From Rotaria socialis (Eukaryota; Rotifera; Eurotatoria; Philodinida; Philodinidae): a stretch of DNA of 64,000 nucleotides. The stretch lies in assembly GCA_905331475.1 (NCBI GenBank), contig CAJNYU010003647.1, forward strand, positions 1 through 64,000, in the 5' to 3' direction. A model generated the notes under the pieces. The model was not told the origin of the DNA and ran no database searches. It was given only the letters and a program-made list of their open reading frames with translations. Within the stretch, counting starts at the first letter, position 1; every line of letters begins with the position of its first letter. Made by a program: the position numbers and the translations under genes. Positions 1-11,128 of this stretch are shown piece after piece.

Positions 1-1898
1 TGCAAGGTGAGGTCATAATAAGAAAGAATATCCTCTTGATATTATCAGTACGTCATCAGGTCAAGTATGATAAAGATAGGATCAGGAGTTTATGTCAATC
101 AATGAAATAATCGAAATGGCCTAAGTTATTCTTTATTTAGTTGATAATTTCCTTTTATAGTATAATGAATAGAAATATAGAAGAAAATAGAGAAAGAGAA
201 AAGAGCGAGAATATAAAAGAACGGTGATATAGGGAGATCGACGAGGACGTAAAGTAGAGAAAGGAGAAATAATTATGGAGCAGCATTGAGAAGGAGTGAT
301 ATAGATAATTTAAGGAAGAGAGTCACTGAGTTAGAAATATTAAATAGAAGTTATAACTTAGAATCGTGAAACGATAATCATTCTCCATTTATTATTATTG
401 TGTGTATTGTAATTATTTATCAATTGTTATTATCTGTGTGTGCTCATATTGTTATTAAAATAAATATCAGCAAAACCCGTAACGTTATATTTTGATTTAT
501 TAATTCACCCAGAACCAAAGAATAATAACCCACAAAATATTTCGTTACAAATGTATATACATATTGCTTATATCTTCTGATGAGCACTATGATAAGTTTT
601 TCTCTGGCGATTCACTTCGAGATAATAAAGCACGTCTTAATCAAAGAACTCATTTTCTCTCGTCCGTAGAGTAATTGATTTTTCTTATTTTACTTCCTAT
701 GCTTATTATTTTCAATAGACATTTAATTGTATCCTTTCTGAGATAGATATTAAGAGATCATCATTCTTGAAGGAGAAAATTTGATTTTCTGTCATTTTAT
801 TATCATTTCACAAGATATCATTCATTTCTAAGGAATGAAGTTTCGAGAAAAAAGCGAGAAATACATGAAAATTTATTATTTAGTGGCTGCACAACATATG
901 CGAAGTTGTAGGACGAAAATGATTACTCATAACAGCAAATTAAGCATTAGACACTTGCGCAATCCATTGTCCATTTTTATCTAAAACATAAAGATTCCTG
1001 GTTTACTATGTATTTTTTCTTTTATTGGATCTCTTAGAGAGAAAAAATAACAACTAATTATACTGTTATGCGAAAATTGAACAAACTGACAGTTTCTTCT
1101 TTAATTACAAAGACTTCTCTAGCTTAATGACTATTTTCACATATAAATATTGTAATGATTGTGATTATCATATTATTTGTTTATCACGCTCCTTATGTAA
1201 ACCTTATATTTTGTTCTATTTTATTTAATTAAATATGTAAATGAAATTGATTTAATGCAACTTTACTGAATACAGTGTGGACTTATGAATAGTTAACATA
1301 TAATACTAAAATATACGAACAGTATCTGTAATGATCTAGTAAATATTTTACCATCATATTTAAATGATCAGTTATCAGCATAAGCAACAGTGAAAAGCAT
1401 TCCTCATTTATTGAAAATATTTTTTCGTTTTTGTTGTTTATCACTACTTTATTCATGAATAATTAAACTAAAGATATAGTGTCTGTTATGTTATTCATAA
1501 TTTATGTTGCGCATTTCTTACGAGAAATCTCGCTTTCTCGATCATTTATTGGAAGTGTCTAAGGATGTTTCTGAATTTAACTATTATATGCATTTCATTC
1601 CAATAAAACTAAGTCTTAAATAAAACATTTCTAAAATATGTATGAAATAATATTTTATAGAATTTCTAAAATATTACATAACTGTCGCAATAAACATGTG
1701 ACAGGTAATCTAGGACGCATAGTTATCGTAAAAATAGAATTAATTGAACATTAAGACTCCTCGTTTTTTTTCCCAATAATGTACTCCGGAAAAATAGTAA
1801 ATGTTATAAATGTCTATGACTAAAAGAGTATAATTTATCGAACCAAACATTTTCATATGCTAACCTGTTGTTTGTGTTGTCGTACTTTGTGATAATGG
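1..1898. other. AT-rich intergenic DNA, no gene seen
   Basis: I see no credible coding exon, RNA gene or strong repeat here. All reading frames are short and interrupted, and the base composition is strongly AT. A pyrimidine-rich stretch ending in AG on the minus strand lies close to the end of the next ORF, so a terminal exon of that ORF might extend into this stretch, but I could not join one. Confidence 0.5.
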
Positions 1899-2333
1899 TT
1901 AAGATAGAGGAAGAACTTGTGCTGGTGATTGAGATATTGATGAACCAGTATTATCAGTATCATTAGACTTGTTTTTTGACTTCATTCGAAGACCACTTGA
2001 TTTCAAATGCTCTTGATTCTTCAAATTGAGTAATTGAGTAAAGTAACGCATATTACTTTTACAGCCAGGTTTAACAATATACCGATTATCATTCAATAAA
2101 AAGCAAGCTTTTCTTTTAATTTCATCCAATGCTTTACATTCATACTTTAATATATCAAATATGTCTTCAGTATGGATTAATGAATAAGCACTACGAATAC
2201 CTTGCACTTCAAGCAACTTGGCTTCAACAGGACCAGCTAATTTATGAACTAATTCATAAAAGGGTTCATAAAATAATGATAATACATCTGAAGGAAGGAC
2301 TGTAATGTCTACATTCAATGTACCTGGAAGCAT
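1899..2333 (-). CDS. Small uncharacterised ORF, 144 aa
   Basis: This is an uninterrupted 144-residue frame. It has a compact, mixed hydrophobic/charged N-terminal part (about residues 1-105) and a polar Ser/Asn/Lys-rich tail. The composition and the conserved-looking block around residues 35-100 (two Cys, several aromatic residues, a Lys/Arg-rich helix) are more protein-like than nearby chance ORFs. I do not recognise a domain. It sits alone in repeat-rich DNA, so it could be a remnant of a lineage-specific or transposon-linked gene family. The tail may be incomplete if a terminal exon follows. Confidence 0.35.
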   Translation of the reverse strand: MLPGTLNVDITVLPSDVLSLFYEPFYELVHKLAGPVEAKLLEVQGIRSAYSLIHTEDIFDILKYECKALDEIKRKACFLLNDNRYIVKPGCKSNMRYFTQLLNLKNQEHLKSSGLRMKSKNKSNDTDNTGSSISQSPAQVLPLS

Positions 2334-2734
2334 TGTAAAATAAGAATTTGAATACGATATACAAGAGAATTACGAGATGATGTATAACGGAAAAAGTTGT
2401 TTATGAACAAGCTAGATAGAAATTTGTTATTTTTCTCTTTCTCTATCGTTCGACTAGTCCGACTGTCTTGTACATAGATAGATTGAACGTTAGAAAATGA
2501 ACAATTAGACAACAACTATTTGAGTAATTTTATTTTGAATATAAAATTCATCAAATCTCATAAGATCTTGTGATTAGCTACAAAAAATACATATTAAAAA
2601 ACACTCAAAATTCTTTGATAGTGATGATAAATCGTCCACAGGATTGATTCGATATTAATCTCATGTTTTGCATCGTATAAAATTTATATTTGCATCACTA
2701 CATCAAATTTTACAGCCAACTTTTGACAGATATC

Positions 2735-2845
2735 TTCTGGATTGTAATCGTATCCTCTGTATCCTCTGGATTGTAATCGTATCGTACGTATCGCCATCGT
2801 ATCCTCTGGATCCTACGTATCCTCTGGATTGTGACCGCATCCCGG
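2735..2845. repeat. Minisatellite of GTATCCTCTGGATTGTAATC-like units
   Basis: About five imperfect head-to-tail copies of a roughly 18-22 bp unit containing TCCTCTGGATTGTAATCGTA, with shortened copies such as TACGTATCCTCTGGAT. The array happens to be open on the plus strand, but it encodes only a degenerate repeat peptide, so I do not call it a gene. Confidence 0.7.
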
Positions 2846-3837
2846 ATAGACGGGATCCACTTTTCCCCCTTGGTTCTACTTCTTCATACGATTATCATTT
2901 TTGATTTACATACTATCTAATTTCGGACTAGATTCGACTCGAAAAATCATTAGATTTATTAGTGGAGAATTTTCGATGAGAAATTCCAAACTGAAACTTT
3001 TTATGAGCTATTTCTTATATCTTTAACTTCATTGTCTGGCAAGTCAATGAAAGTTTTATCCAAATTTCTTATTAATAGAGCCTTAGTGCTGTATTCTGAA
3101 AAAAGCTAGCCTTTATTAGAACTTATGTATCGTGAATTTCGGGTCCACTTGCACTAGGAACGACTATTCTTGTGTGGCGACTGAAGGGGCGCCGACAAAT
3201 GCTCAATCGCTCCATTATCCGAAGGCAAGCAAACAATAGTTGATTACTCTCTATTTGGCATGACAAAATTTACCCTCAGTTTTATATACGTATATGTTTA
3301 CATGAGCCTTTTCAAGTCATGCTTGAGAGAAATCTCACTAGTCAGCACTTCTGCTGAAAAAATGTCCATGCTGGATTACTGAGCCAGAAAAGATACATGT
3401 AAAAAGTAGACTTGAGTATCGATAATCGCGAATTAACTAGCACTTGGATTTGAGTATCACGGTACATTAGGGAAACGATTATAAGATGTGGGTACAGAAG
3501 TGCAACTGGATGTATTGATCTTGTTCTTCTTCGCAACTAAGCACACCTCTACAAAAATTTCATATATTTGACGCTGCTGAGAATATTGAGTGTGCTATTA
3601 GGCTAATACATTAGAATGTATTACCCCTTCCAATGACTGCTAGAATGTCAACTCATTTTATTCTATAAAATCCATTTTTCAGTTCAGCAGAAAATTATTC
3701 TTTCCCTAAAAATCCTTCCCTCGACTCATAAACTATAGTTGGAAATTTTTAATAATGGATTGAATCTTTGGAACACGGACTCCGGGTGCGGAATCTTGAG
3801 GGTGTGGATGGATTTGGATAGTAAAAAGGACATAATG

Positions 3838-3858
3838 CTCACCCACACCCACACCCTC
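3838..3858 (-). repeat. Interstitial telomere-like (TGTGGG) tract
   Basis: Plus strand reads CACCCACACCCACACCC, that is, two to three TGTGGG-like units on the minus strand. A single GGGTGTGG also occurs at about 3801. The same motif recurs at several other places in the window. Confidence 0.6.
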
Positions 3859-4752
3859 TATATGAAGTTTCACAGTGTTACAAGATTATTTGAACCTACT
3901 ACTAATATATAGGTAAGATCATCGAAAAAATGATACTCTTAATTTATGCTTTTCGAAATTACTATACGAAAATCATATTAGTAGCCTTCCCTTAATAGAA
4001 GCCTCCCTCAAAAACTTTGAACAGTGGATAGTTTAAAAGTTCCTGAGAGGCTTTTAATACGGGTGGGGGAGGGGTTACTGCATGAGAACATTCATTCATT
4101 TTTGATAGCACAGTTGTACTAAATATTTATGAGATAATTTATCACTTTTTGTTCATAATGCGATAATGATGCTAAAAGTGGATCAAGGCTAATTTCGCTA
4201 TACAAGCTCCGAATGAAGTAAAACATTTAGCTTTATTAGTTTCACACTGTGTATTATCTGATGAACACGAAAAATCAAAATTTCAAATTTTATCGAGTAC
4301 TTTGATGCCTCGATGACAGGGGTGCAGAATCTGACGTGATTTTGAAAATTTTCCCCGTACGACGGTGTCTTCCCCCAGCTATTTCTCCTTAAGAATCGAA
4401 AAATTTCTCTACACACCATACGGGCACGTAGATAGATTATGTATCTCCGATCGATGGTCTCACGGACTTTCTCTTAATATCTCAGTCAAAATTTACCCAA
4501 GTTTTTTCATTTCATATTCATACCATTCCAGATATTTTCTTCAAATTCATAAATTTTGACTGCATATTTGGAGGTGGAAAGGGACTTTCCTTCCCTTATA
4601 TATCATTTAACTCAGTCTATGATCCATACGAAGATGTTTTTCTAAATTTAAAATCCATAAAGTGCCCCTTTTAAATGTTGTTAATAATCACAAATCCAGT
4701 GGCAGCCAATCCAAAATTCGGTTTGAAAGCAATATAAGAATCAAGTTAATAA

Positions 4753-6027
4753 TCAAATACCAACGAACCACGGTGGAAGATACTGATCACTGGGGCACAA
4801 ATTTGACAGCCAGGTGCCATTTTTTGGATAGGATTTGTCACATAAAACAACGCCACCGGCCAAAGTAGCTGCCCACCAACCAAAAGTACCTGTCGTAATG
4901 AGTGAATCTCGACAGAGGGTGAGCATAGCCATATCCTCAGAGGCTGATAAAGTTTCGGGTAGCACAACCGTATTGAGATGGCTTCCAATGTTAGTTCGGC
5001 ACCACGGTTTGTCATCACTAACAATTATAAATATAGAATCTGGATATTTTTGTGAGAAGTAAAGTAAACCTCGCAATATATACGACATTGTTGACACTGC
5101 GAAGCCTAAATGTACTTTCCCGAGAAAATCTCCACGACGAATATGAACTCCAATTAACGTGAGGTTTGCCTTTTTTATTAATTGCTTGACCGTTTGGTGA
5201 CGATGAGCTGCACTGTCAAAATAAGCCCGACTGTTATATACTTCATGAATCATTTCTGATATCATTCGCAAAATAGTATGATTAGTCGCGCGTAACTGAA
5301 TGCCTAGGTTTAACATGACTTCCTTTTTAAAAGTGAACTGTTTGCGAATCTCTTTCCAATTCCGATTGAAATATTTATAATTCTGCCAGTATCCCGTCAG
5401 TTCTAATATTTCTTTTGAATTTCGATACATTACGGATCCATAAAACTTACAACCGTTATATAACTGCCGAGAGATGCGAATCCGAAGGAACTCTGCTTCT
5501 GAAACAGGCCTTATTGGGTTGATGTGAAATATCATTTGCAGCTTTTGAAGAACATGTGCCTCAACATACATATGGCAATCATAGTCTAAGGAAAAAGCAA
5601 GCGCTGTAGCGTAAATGAACATTCGATTACCTAAACGGCCGTCACTTTCGCGAAGCACAATAACACATCTGCCAGAGGTAATAGTGGTATTTGATCTCAT
5701 ATTGATCACCTGATGGAAATATAGAATAGCGGTACACATACATACAGTATAGGTTAGACTTTTCAAGATACCAAAGATCTTCTGGAAAGTAAGTCTTTTA
5801 TTATAAATAAATGGAAGCATATTCGAGAAGTTGAAAAGTACTTTTGTCATAATTCCAAGAAATACTTCTTCAAAGAGAGAGTGAAATACTGAATAATATG
5901 CCATCGATTTAGAGCAATCCATCGTTTTCAATTTAAGCCAGAGATGACAACGCAATTTCGTTCGATTCTTACATAGATTGATGCACATTCGGTCTGTACA
6001 ACAGGAAGCGTGCGATGAAAGGGTCAC
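4753..6027 (-). CDS. GT11 alpha-1,2-fucosyltransferase, type II membrane protein
   Basis: A single 424-codon exon encoding a glycosyltransferase family 11 enzyme, which transfers fucose from GDP-fucose in alpha-1,2 linkage to galactose-type acceptors in the Golgi. Visible family signatures, in order: GRLGNRMF near residue 130 (N-terminal GT11 motif), HIRRGDF at 295-301 (GDP-fucose binding Arg), VSDD at 336-339, and TGTFGWWAATLAGG from 379. A hydrophobic stretch around residues 89-108 fits a signal anchor. The true start may therefore be a later Met (for example residue 60 or 70) rather than the first, since the 5' extension has no family resemblance. The family usually spans 300-380 aa, so the length is fine and the frame is intact. 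The gene is isolated among mobile elements and has no intron, which would suit recent acquisition or retro-duplication, but neither is shown. Confidence 0.9.
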   Translation of the reverse strand: MTLSSHASCCTDRMCINLCKNRTKLRCHLWLKLKTMDCSKSMAYYSVFHSLFEEVFLGIMTKVLFNFSNMLPFIYNKRLTFQKIFGILKSLTYTVCMCTAILYFHQVINMRSNTTITSGRCVIVLRESDGRLGNRMFIYATALAFSLDYDCHMYVEAHVLQKLQMIFHINPIRPVSEAEFLRIRISRQLYNGCKFYGSVMYRNSKEILELTGYWQNYKYFNRNWKEIRKQFTFKKEVMLNLGIQLRATNHTILRMISEMIHEVYNSRAYFDSAAHRHQTVKQLIKKANLTLIGVHIRRGDFLGKVHLGFAVSTMSYILRGLLYFSQKYPDSIFIIVSDDKPWCRTNIGSHLNTVVLPETLSASEDMAMLTLCRDSLITTGTFGWWAATLAGGVVLCDKSYPKNGTWLSNLCPSDQYLPPWFVGI

Positions 6028-6617
6028 AACCTTTTCAGTTTTGAAGGAGTCGAGGGAGTCATGAAATCCTCCTAAGGTAGCGATTTTTTCAATTTTAAAA
6101 CAAAAAGTGAAAATTTATATAGCATGACACTTTCTTGAGCTCCCTAGTTGACTTGAAGCAATTATATCTTTCACAAGTTATACAGTTTTCGAACTCGCGA
6201 CTGATGTAAAATGACGAGGTTGGATGGCGCTGGGGAGTGGGGGTGGATACTGTGACGTTACCAAGTAACTGGTAACGGATAGCGGCGCAATTAACAACTA
6301 CTTAGTAACGGAGTCATTTCCAGTCACTTGCTAACTGGTGATGGAAAATTCTTGAAAATAATTTTGTGGGTTTATTCTTTTCTCGTCCTTAATCTTCCGG
6401 GCATTCGGCCAAATAACCGAATGTTCGAAATCTGATGTAGAACATAAAATTGGTTTTCAGAATGTTCGGAATAAAAACCGTCCAGATGTTCGGAACGAAA
6501 AATGACGAATATGTGGAATGAATTTTGGTGTCTGTTTTTTAACATAGAAAACAATTTATTCATACAGTATATTTTAAGTCATTGAGTGTAGCGACCTCTT
6601 CTTGTACATTCAGTTAC
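6028..6617. other. Intergenic DNA with short ATGTTCGGAA-type repeats
   Basis: No gene is seen. Around 6415-6500 there are several near-copies of an ATGTTCGGAA motif, and near 6255-6335 several copies of TAACTGGTAAC/ACTTAGTAACGG, probably remnants of small inverted-repeat elements. Confidence 0.4.
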
Positions 6618-7620
6618 CCATGCCGATAGGACACGCTACCGACACATGTGTCGACACAAGTTGTGTGACACAAAAAGATCAGTCACGTTTCGACACTGTG
6701 TCCGAGTGTCAACACATGTACGCAATGAGTGCCATGACGTGTCGACACATGTACGACCATCGTGTCACAGACGTATCTGTGTCATTTTTCTGAAAATTCT
6801 ATTCGTCCATTTTTTGTCGACAGTAGTCGACCAATGAGCGTTAGTGATGACTAATCTCCTGCTGCTTCTCTCCCCTCCTGTTTTTACAGAAAATAATTTC
6901 CATTGAATATCAATTCAGTTTATTTTATTGAAAACAAATAATTACAAAAAATCCAATAAAGAAAGTAAATAAAAAAATTGAACTAAAAAATAATCGAAAA
7001 CAAAAAAGCGAAATATTTAAAGAGGACTGTATAAAAAACTAAAAAAGATAAATTGAGTAGAAGAAAAATTAGAAATCTAAAAGAAATAAAATTCGAAACC
7101 TAAAATAGAAATAGAAAATAAATGTAAACCAAGAAAACTGGAAGCCTAAAAGAATTGAAAAAAATACAGAAAAAACAGAAAGCATTAAAAAAAGAATAAA
7201 ATTAAAAAAATGCACTAAAAAATACAATAAAAAATGTAAAAAATTAATTTAATTAAAAATATTGTATAAAAAATTAATTTAAGTAAAAACATTATATAAA
7301 AATGCACTAAAAAAGCTAAGAAATATAGAAAATTAATTTGATTAAAATATTTAAAAAATTGAAAATTAAATTTTTATTATCGAATTGCACTTGGATGACA
7401 TCAGTTTTTTATCTAAAAAAGAAAAAAAATGTTGATTAAAGCATCTGTTCAAAATTAGATCAAAGAAAAAACTAAGTTTTCTGAACGAAAGTGAAGTATT
7501 TATAGTAGGTTTCTTTTTTTTTCTCTCCCGAACGCAAGAGAAAATTCAGAGGAAAGAAAAAGAAAAATGAATCGATTCTTTTTCGTTCTTCACATTCATC
7601 CATACTATATCGATATATAT

Positions 7621-7891
7621 CCAAGACACGTTACCGATACATGTGTCGCCATACGTCGCGCAGAAAATTCAACGTGACAACACGTGTCGATACACGTACG
7701 CTCATCGTGTCGTTGTGTCGGCACATGTGTCGGTAACGTGTCCTATCGACATGGGTTACCCATGTCGGTCGGACACGCTAGCGACACATGTGTCGACACA
7801 ACGATACGGTGCATATACATATAACGATATGTATTGATGCATTCTTTTTTTTACGTCAAGTGTCGACATACGTATTGGTGGCGTGTCTTGG
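7621..7891. mobile_element. Two head-to-head small palindromic elements nested in the composite element
   Basis: Outer ends are CCAAGACACGTTACC and, in reverse complement, CCAAGACACGCCACC. The middle (7748-7766) is a near-perfect palindrome GACATGGGTTACCCATGTC that joins two CCATGTCGG..GACACG element ends. Each half (about 135 bp) carries the CGACACATGTGTCG motif shared with the arms of the surrounding element, so the halves look like short derivatives of the same family inserted face to face. Confidence 0.65.
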
Positions 7892-8011
7892 ATGAATATC
7901 AATAAAATACGGATAAATGTGTAGGAAAGAAAGAAACGGTCGATCCGGATGCTATTTGTTTTCTATAGAAATTCATAAGAGAGAAGAGAAATGTGCTCGG
8001 GAATATGAATC

Positions 8012-8157
8012 GAGGGACAACAAGCGAACTTCTGTACTTCTTGTACTTCTTGGTACTTCTCTGTACTTCTTCGTACTTTTCGATACTTTTCGGTACTTCT
8101 TGGTACGTTTCCGTACTTTTGTACTTCGGAAGTACCGAAGTCCGCTTGTTCCCCCTT
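8012..8157. repeat. Small inverted-repeat element with GTACTTCTT minisatellite core
   Basis: Ends GAGGGACAACAAGCGAACTTC and, in reverse complement, GGGGGAACAAGCGGACTTC bracket about ten copies of a 9-11 bp GTACTTCTTG-like unit. It looks like a MITE with a tandem core. Frames across it only spell repeated Tyr/Phe/Val/Leu peptides and are not genes. Confidence 0.6.
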
Positions 8158-9417
8158 GATATAAATACGTCTTTTTTTACCTAGAAACTTTAGTTCTCAT
8201 TTTTAGATCTAAGTCGTTTTTCTAAAATAATTCGTAATGATTTTTTAAAATTCAACTAATAAATAATTAAATTTTCTTTTAGATTGATTTGAGTATGGCA
8301 TGTGCATTTGGTTTTCAAAGAATGAAAACAATCCAATTTTCGCTTTCCATCAAATTTTTTGTTTTTGTAATTTTTTTAGCTTTTAATTCTTAATTTTTTT
8401 TATTAACTATGTAATTGTTGCGAGTTTTGTATTCATTTTTAATTTTCTTTCAATTTGTTTTTAACTTTTTTAAAATTTTTTTATTAATGTTTTTTCTTTC
8501 AGTGTTTCTTATTCTTTTAATATATTTTTGAAGCACGATGAAGCTTCTTTTCTGGAATTCGTCAATCACGGTCACTGATGGTCTGCGGACCTTCTCTGTT
8601 ACAGTCTGTATTATGATGTTTGAAGTCTCTAGAAACCACCACAGATCGTTACAGAGAATTCAGAAACCATCACAGGCCGTGACAGACAAATTAATTAATT
8701 AATTAACCAGCTAACTAATTAATTAATTTCTCTGTCCCAGTGGGAGGGGGGGGCGGTGGATGAGTCCAAATTTCTACCCTATATCCTTCAACACTCCTTT
8801 CAAATCGTGTTTCACAAAATGAATTTAAAACAAAAAAAATGAATTTAATTTCTCCGAACAAAACTAAAAAGAGAGATTAGTCATCGCTACTATGTGCTGA
8901 TTGGTCGGTTACTAGCGACAGAAAATGGACCAATACAGTGATTAGAAAAAATGACACAGACACGTTTGTGACACGATGGTCGCACATGTGTCGACATATC
9001 ATGACACACAGTACGTACATGTGTCGACACCCTGTAACACAGTGTCAAAGTGTGACAGAACTTCATGTGTCATTCTGCACGCGTCGACACATGTGCCGCT
9101 AGCGTGTCCAACCGACATGGATAGATTTTTTTTTATAAATAGTGCGTAGTTCAGTTGTGAGCTATAGATCTTACAGATAGATAGTGGGAAGCAGTAGTAA
9201 AACTAAAACATTTTCTGTTTTATAGAGCCTAGTATCTTGAACATAACTGAATGGAACGATGACTCGTGCAGCATACTGCATTGGTTTGGTGAATTAACTA
9301 ATCATTATAAGCGGCTATTATTTTTGAACAAAAAGAAAGGATGTGTATTTGTATTTATTATGCTTGTACCCTTCGGTGCTGAAAGACGAAGAAATTTATG
9401 ATAAATATTGTTATCAT

Positions 9418-9775
9418 TGGAGAAGAATCTATAGATGACTAATAGATACATATGATGATCAAGATGACATTTTAATTTAATGCTCAACGTTTCAGTCTTT
9501 AAAAGACCATTTTCAAGAACAATAATGATCTAGATATTTAATTGAATGTCTAACAGGATCGATTTTGAGAATAAATAAATACATAAAAAAAATAGACAGA
9601 TTGAAATAATTGGAGAAGAATCTACTAGATGACTAATGTTAGACATTCAATTAAATATCAAGATTATTATTGTTCTTGAAAATGGTCTTTTAAAGACTGC
9701 AACGTTGAACGTTAAATTAAAATTTCATCTTGATCATCATATGTATCTATTAGTCATCTATAGATTCTTCTCCAA
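9418..9775. repeat. Large inverted repeat (two ~139-bp arms, ~80-bp loop)
   Basis: The left arm 9418-9556 begins TGGAGAAGAATCTATAGATG. The right arm 9638-9775, read in reverse complement, begins TTGGAGAAGAATCTATAGAT. The arms are nearly identical across their length (only a few mismatches by eye). A further partial copy of the terminal motif lies in the loop near 9609. It would fold into a long hairpin and fits a young foldback/MITE insertion. Confidence 0.75.
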
Positions 9776-10136
9776 TTATTTAATTTGTCTATTTTTTATA
9801 TATTTATTTATAAATATTGTTGTTAGAAAAAAATTATCGAACCAACCCTTTTTATCTATTTCTCGGGAGAGCGAAAATTGGTGGATACGAAAATTGATCG
9901 AAAATTTTGTAATAGAAGAACAAAAGCTTTTTTAAAAAGCAGCCCAAACCTTGTAGTGTAAAGGTGACTAGCACTAATTACATTATCATGTTAATATTAG
10001 AGGAAAATAGTGATTCGGACAAATAAATTAGGCGTGCATAATAAACGAAAGGTAGTTTAGAACTTAGGAAGGAGACCTTCTAACTATTTTAGTAACGTTG
10101 CCTGTTTTGAGAACACGGTGGCCGCCTCATCCTCAT

Positions 10137-10153
10137 CCACACCCACACCCATT
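10137..10153 (-). repeat. Interstitial telomere-like (TGTGGG) tract
   Basis: CCACACCCACACCCA on the plus strand, two to three TGTGGG units on the minus strand, preceded by CATCCTCATC. Confidence 0.55.
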
Positions 10154-10453
10154 ATGGCTATTTTTAATCGTTTTTTCTTGAAATTTAATGAAACAAAATA
10201 GCTTTAGAGAGGAGCCTTACAGCTACGTCCTTATTTCTCTAGCCTTAGTACTGCATCTTATAGCTATACATCGTTATCCATGCCTTGATATCTACACCAT
10301 TACAATTCTTTTATTTTCAACATGCCTTTTACGATTGCATTCTTATATCTTGACCGTTTTATTTATATCATTATACTAATAACCTTATATAGATTTCCTT
10401 ATTACTATACGATTATTTGTGTATTCGCGAAAGTATATGTTTAGGACTATATC

Positions 10454-11120
10454 TAGGGGTGTCAATTTACAATTTATTTAATTTAAATTTAACTTCAGGA
10501 AAAGTTAATTTAATTTTAAATTAATAATATGAAGTTAAATTTAAAATAAATTTAAATTTTTCTGATACAAAAATTTAAATTTAAATAAAATTTAAATAAA
10601 ATTTTGAAAATTTATTTCTTGATGTAATAAATTTTTTTAAATTTAACTTTTAAATTTAATAAATTGTTTGGATAGATACACATGATTGCTACGAGAGAAA
10701 TATGTGACTTCAACAGTAGTAAATACTAAATGAGAGGAAAACCTAGTATTTTAGGTTAATATTTATTCATAATAGTCAAAATTTCTCTACAGATTATGCA
10801 GGATCCGTCATCTTTCTTCTTCAGAATACTGGGATACTCATAAAAATATATTCAATAGCATAATTCATGGAAGAATGACTAGTTTTAACTTTAGAAAACA
10901 GGAAACATACTCTAATTTGACTTTAAATAGTAGCAATCAAGTCAAAAACTATTTTTATCTGCTAGTTTTCAAAATTTAACTAATTCGAATTTCAAACAAT
11001 TTAATTTAAATTTAGTTAAATTTAAATAATACAAAATTTTAAGTTTATTTTAAATTTAAATTTGTGAAAATTTATTTCCCACTTTAATAAATTTTTTTGA
11101 ATTAAAATGTGACACCCGTA
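10454..11120. mobile_element. hAT-type non-autonomous element (MITE) with 8-bp target duplication
   Basis: A 667-bp element whose ends are TAGGGGTGTCA and, in reverse complement, TACGGGTGTCA. It is flanked on both sides by the identical 8-mer ACTATATC (10446-10453 and 11121-11128). Eight-bp duplications and GGGTGTCA-like ends are typical of the hAT superfamily. The interior is AT-rich, with AATTTAAATTTAA runs near both ends, and has no transposase frame, so it would depend on an autonomous relative elsewhere. Confidence 0.8.
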
Positions 11121-11128
11121 ACTATATC

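Larger units (their letters stand above)
2334..4752. other. Repeat-bearing intergenic DNA
   Basis: No gene is recognised. It contains a minisatellite near 2735-2845 and a telomere-like C/A-rich tract near 3838-3858. Open frames in it are short and have no family resemblance. Confidence 0.45.
6618..9120. mobile_element. Composite long-inverted-repeat DNA element (~2.5 kb)
   Basis: The two ends are imperfect inverted copies of each other over about 240 bp. The left arm is 6618-6862, starting CCATGCCGATAGGACACGCT. The right arm is 8880-9120; its reverse complement starts CCATGTCGGTTGGACACGCT. Both arms are dense in the palindromic motif CGACACATGTGTCG. No transposase frame is visible inside. 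The interior is an A-rich stretch (about 6940-7400), nested smaller elements (7621-7891 and 8012-8157) and a T-rich stretch (about 8160-8530). This is best described as a non-autonomous foldback-type DNA transposon carrying nested insertions. I could not identify a convincing target duplication. Confidence 0.75.
9121..10453. other. Intergenic DNA with a large hairpin and a telomere-like tract
   Basis: No gene is recognised. It includes the inverted repeat at 9418-9775 and a CCACACCCACACCCA tract at 10137-10153. The ORF-like stretch near 9636-9935 mostly overlaps the inverted repeat and is not a gene. Confidence 0.45.

Noticed and set aside
7643..8184. Plus-strand frames of 63-80 codons
   Set aside because: They read through palindromic and GTACTTC tandem repeats only.
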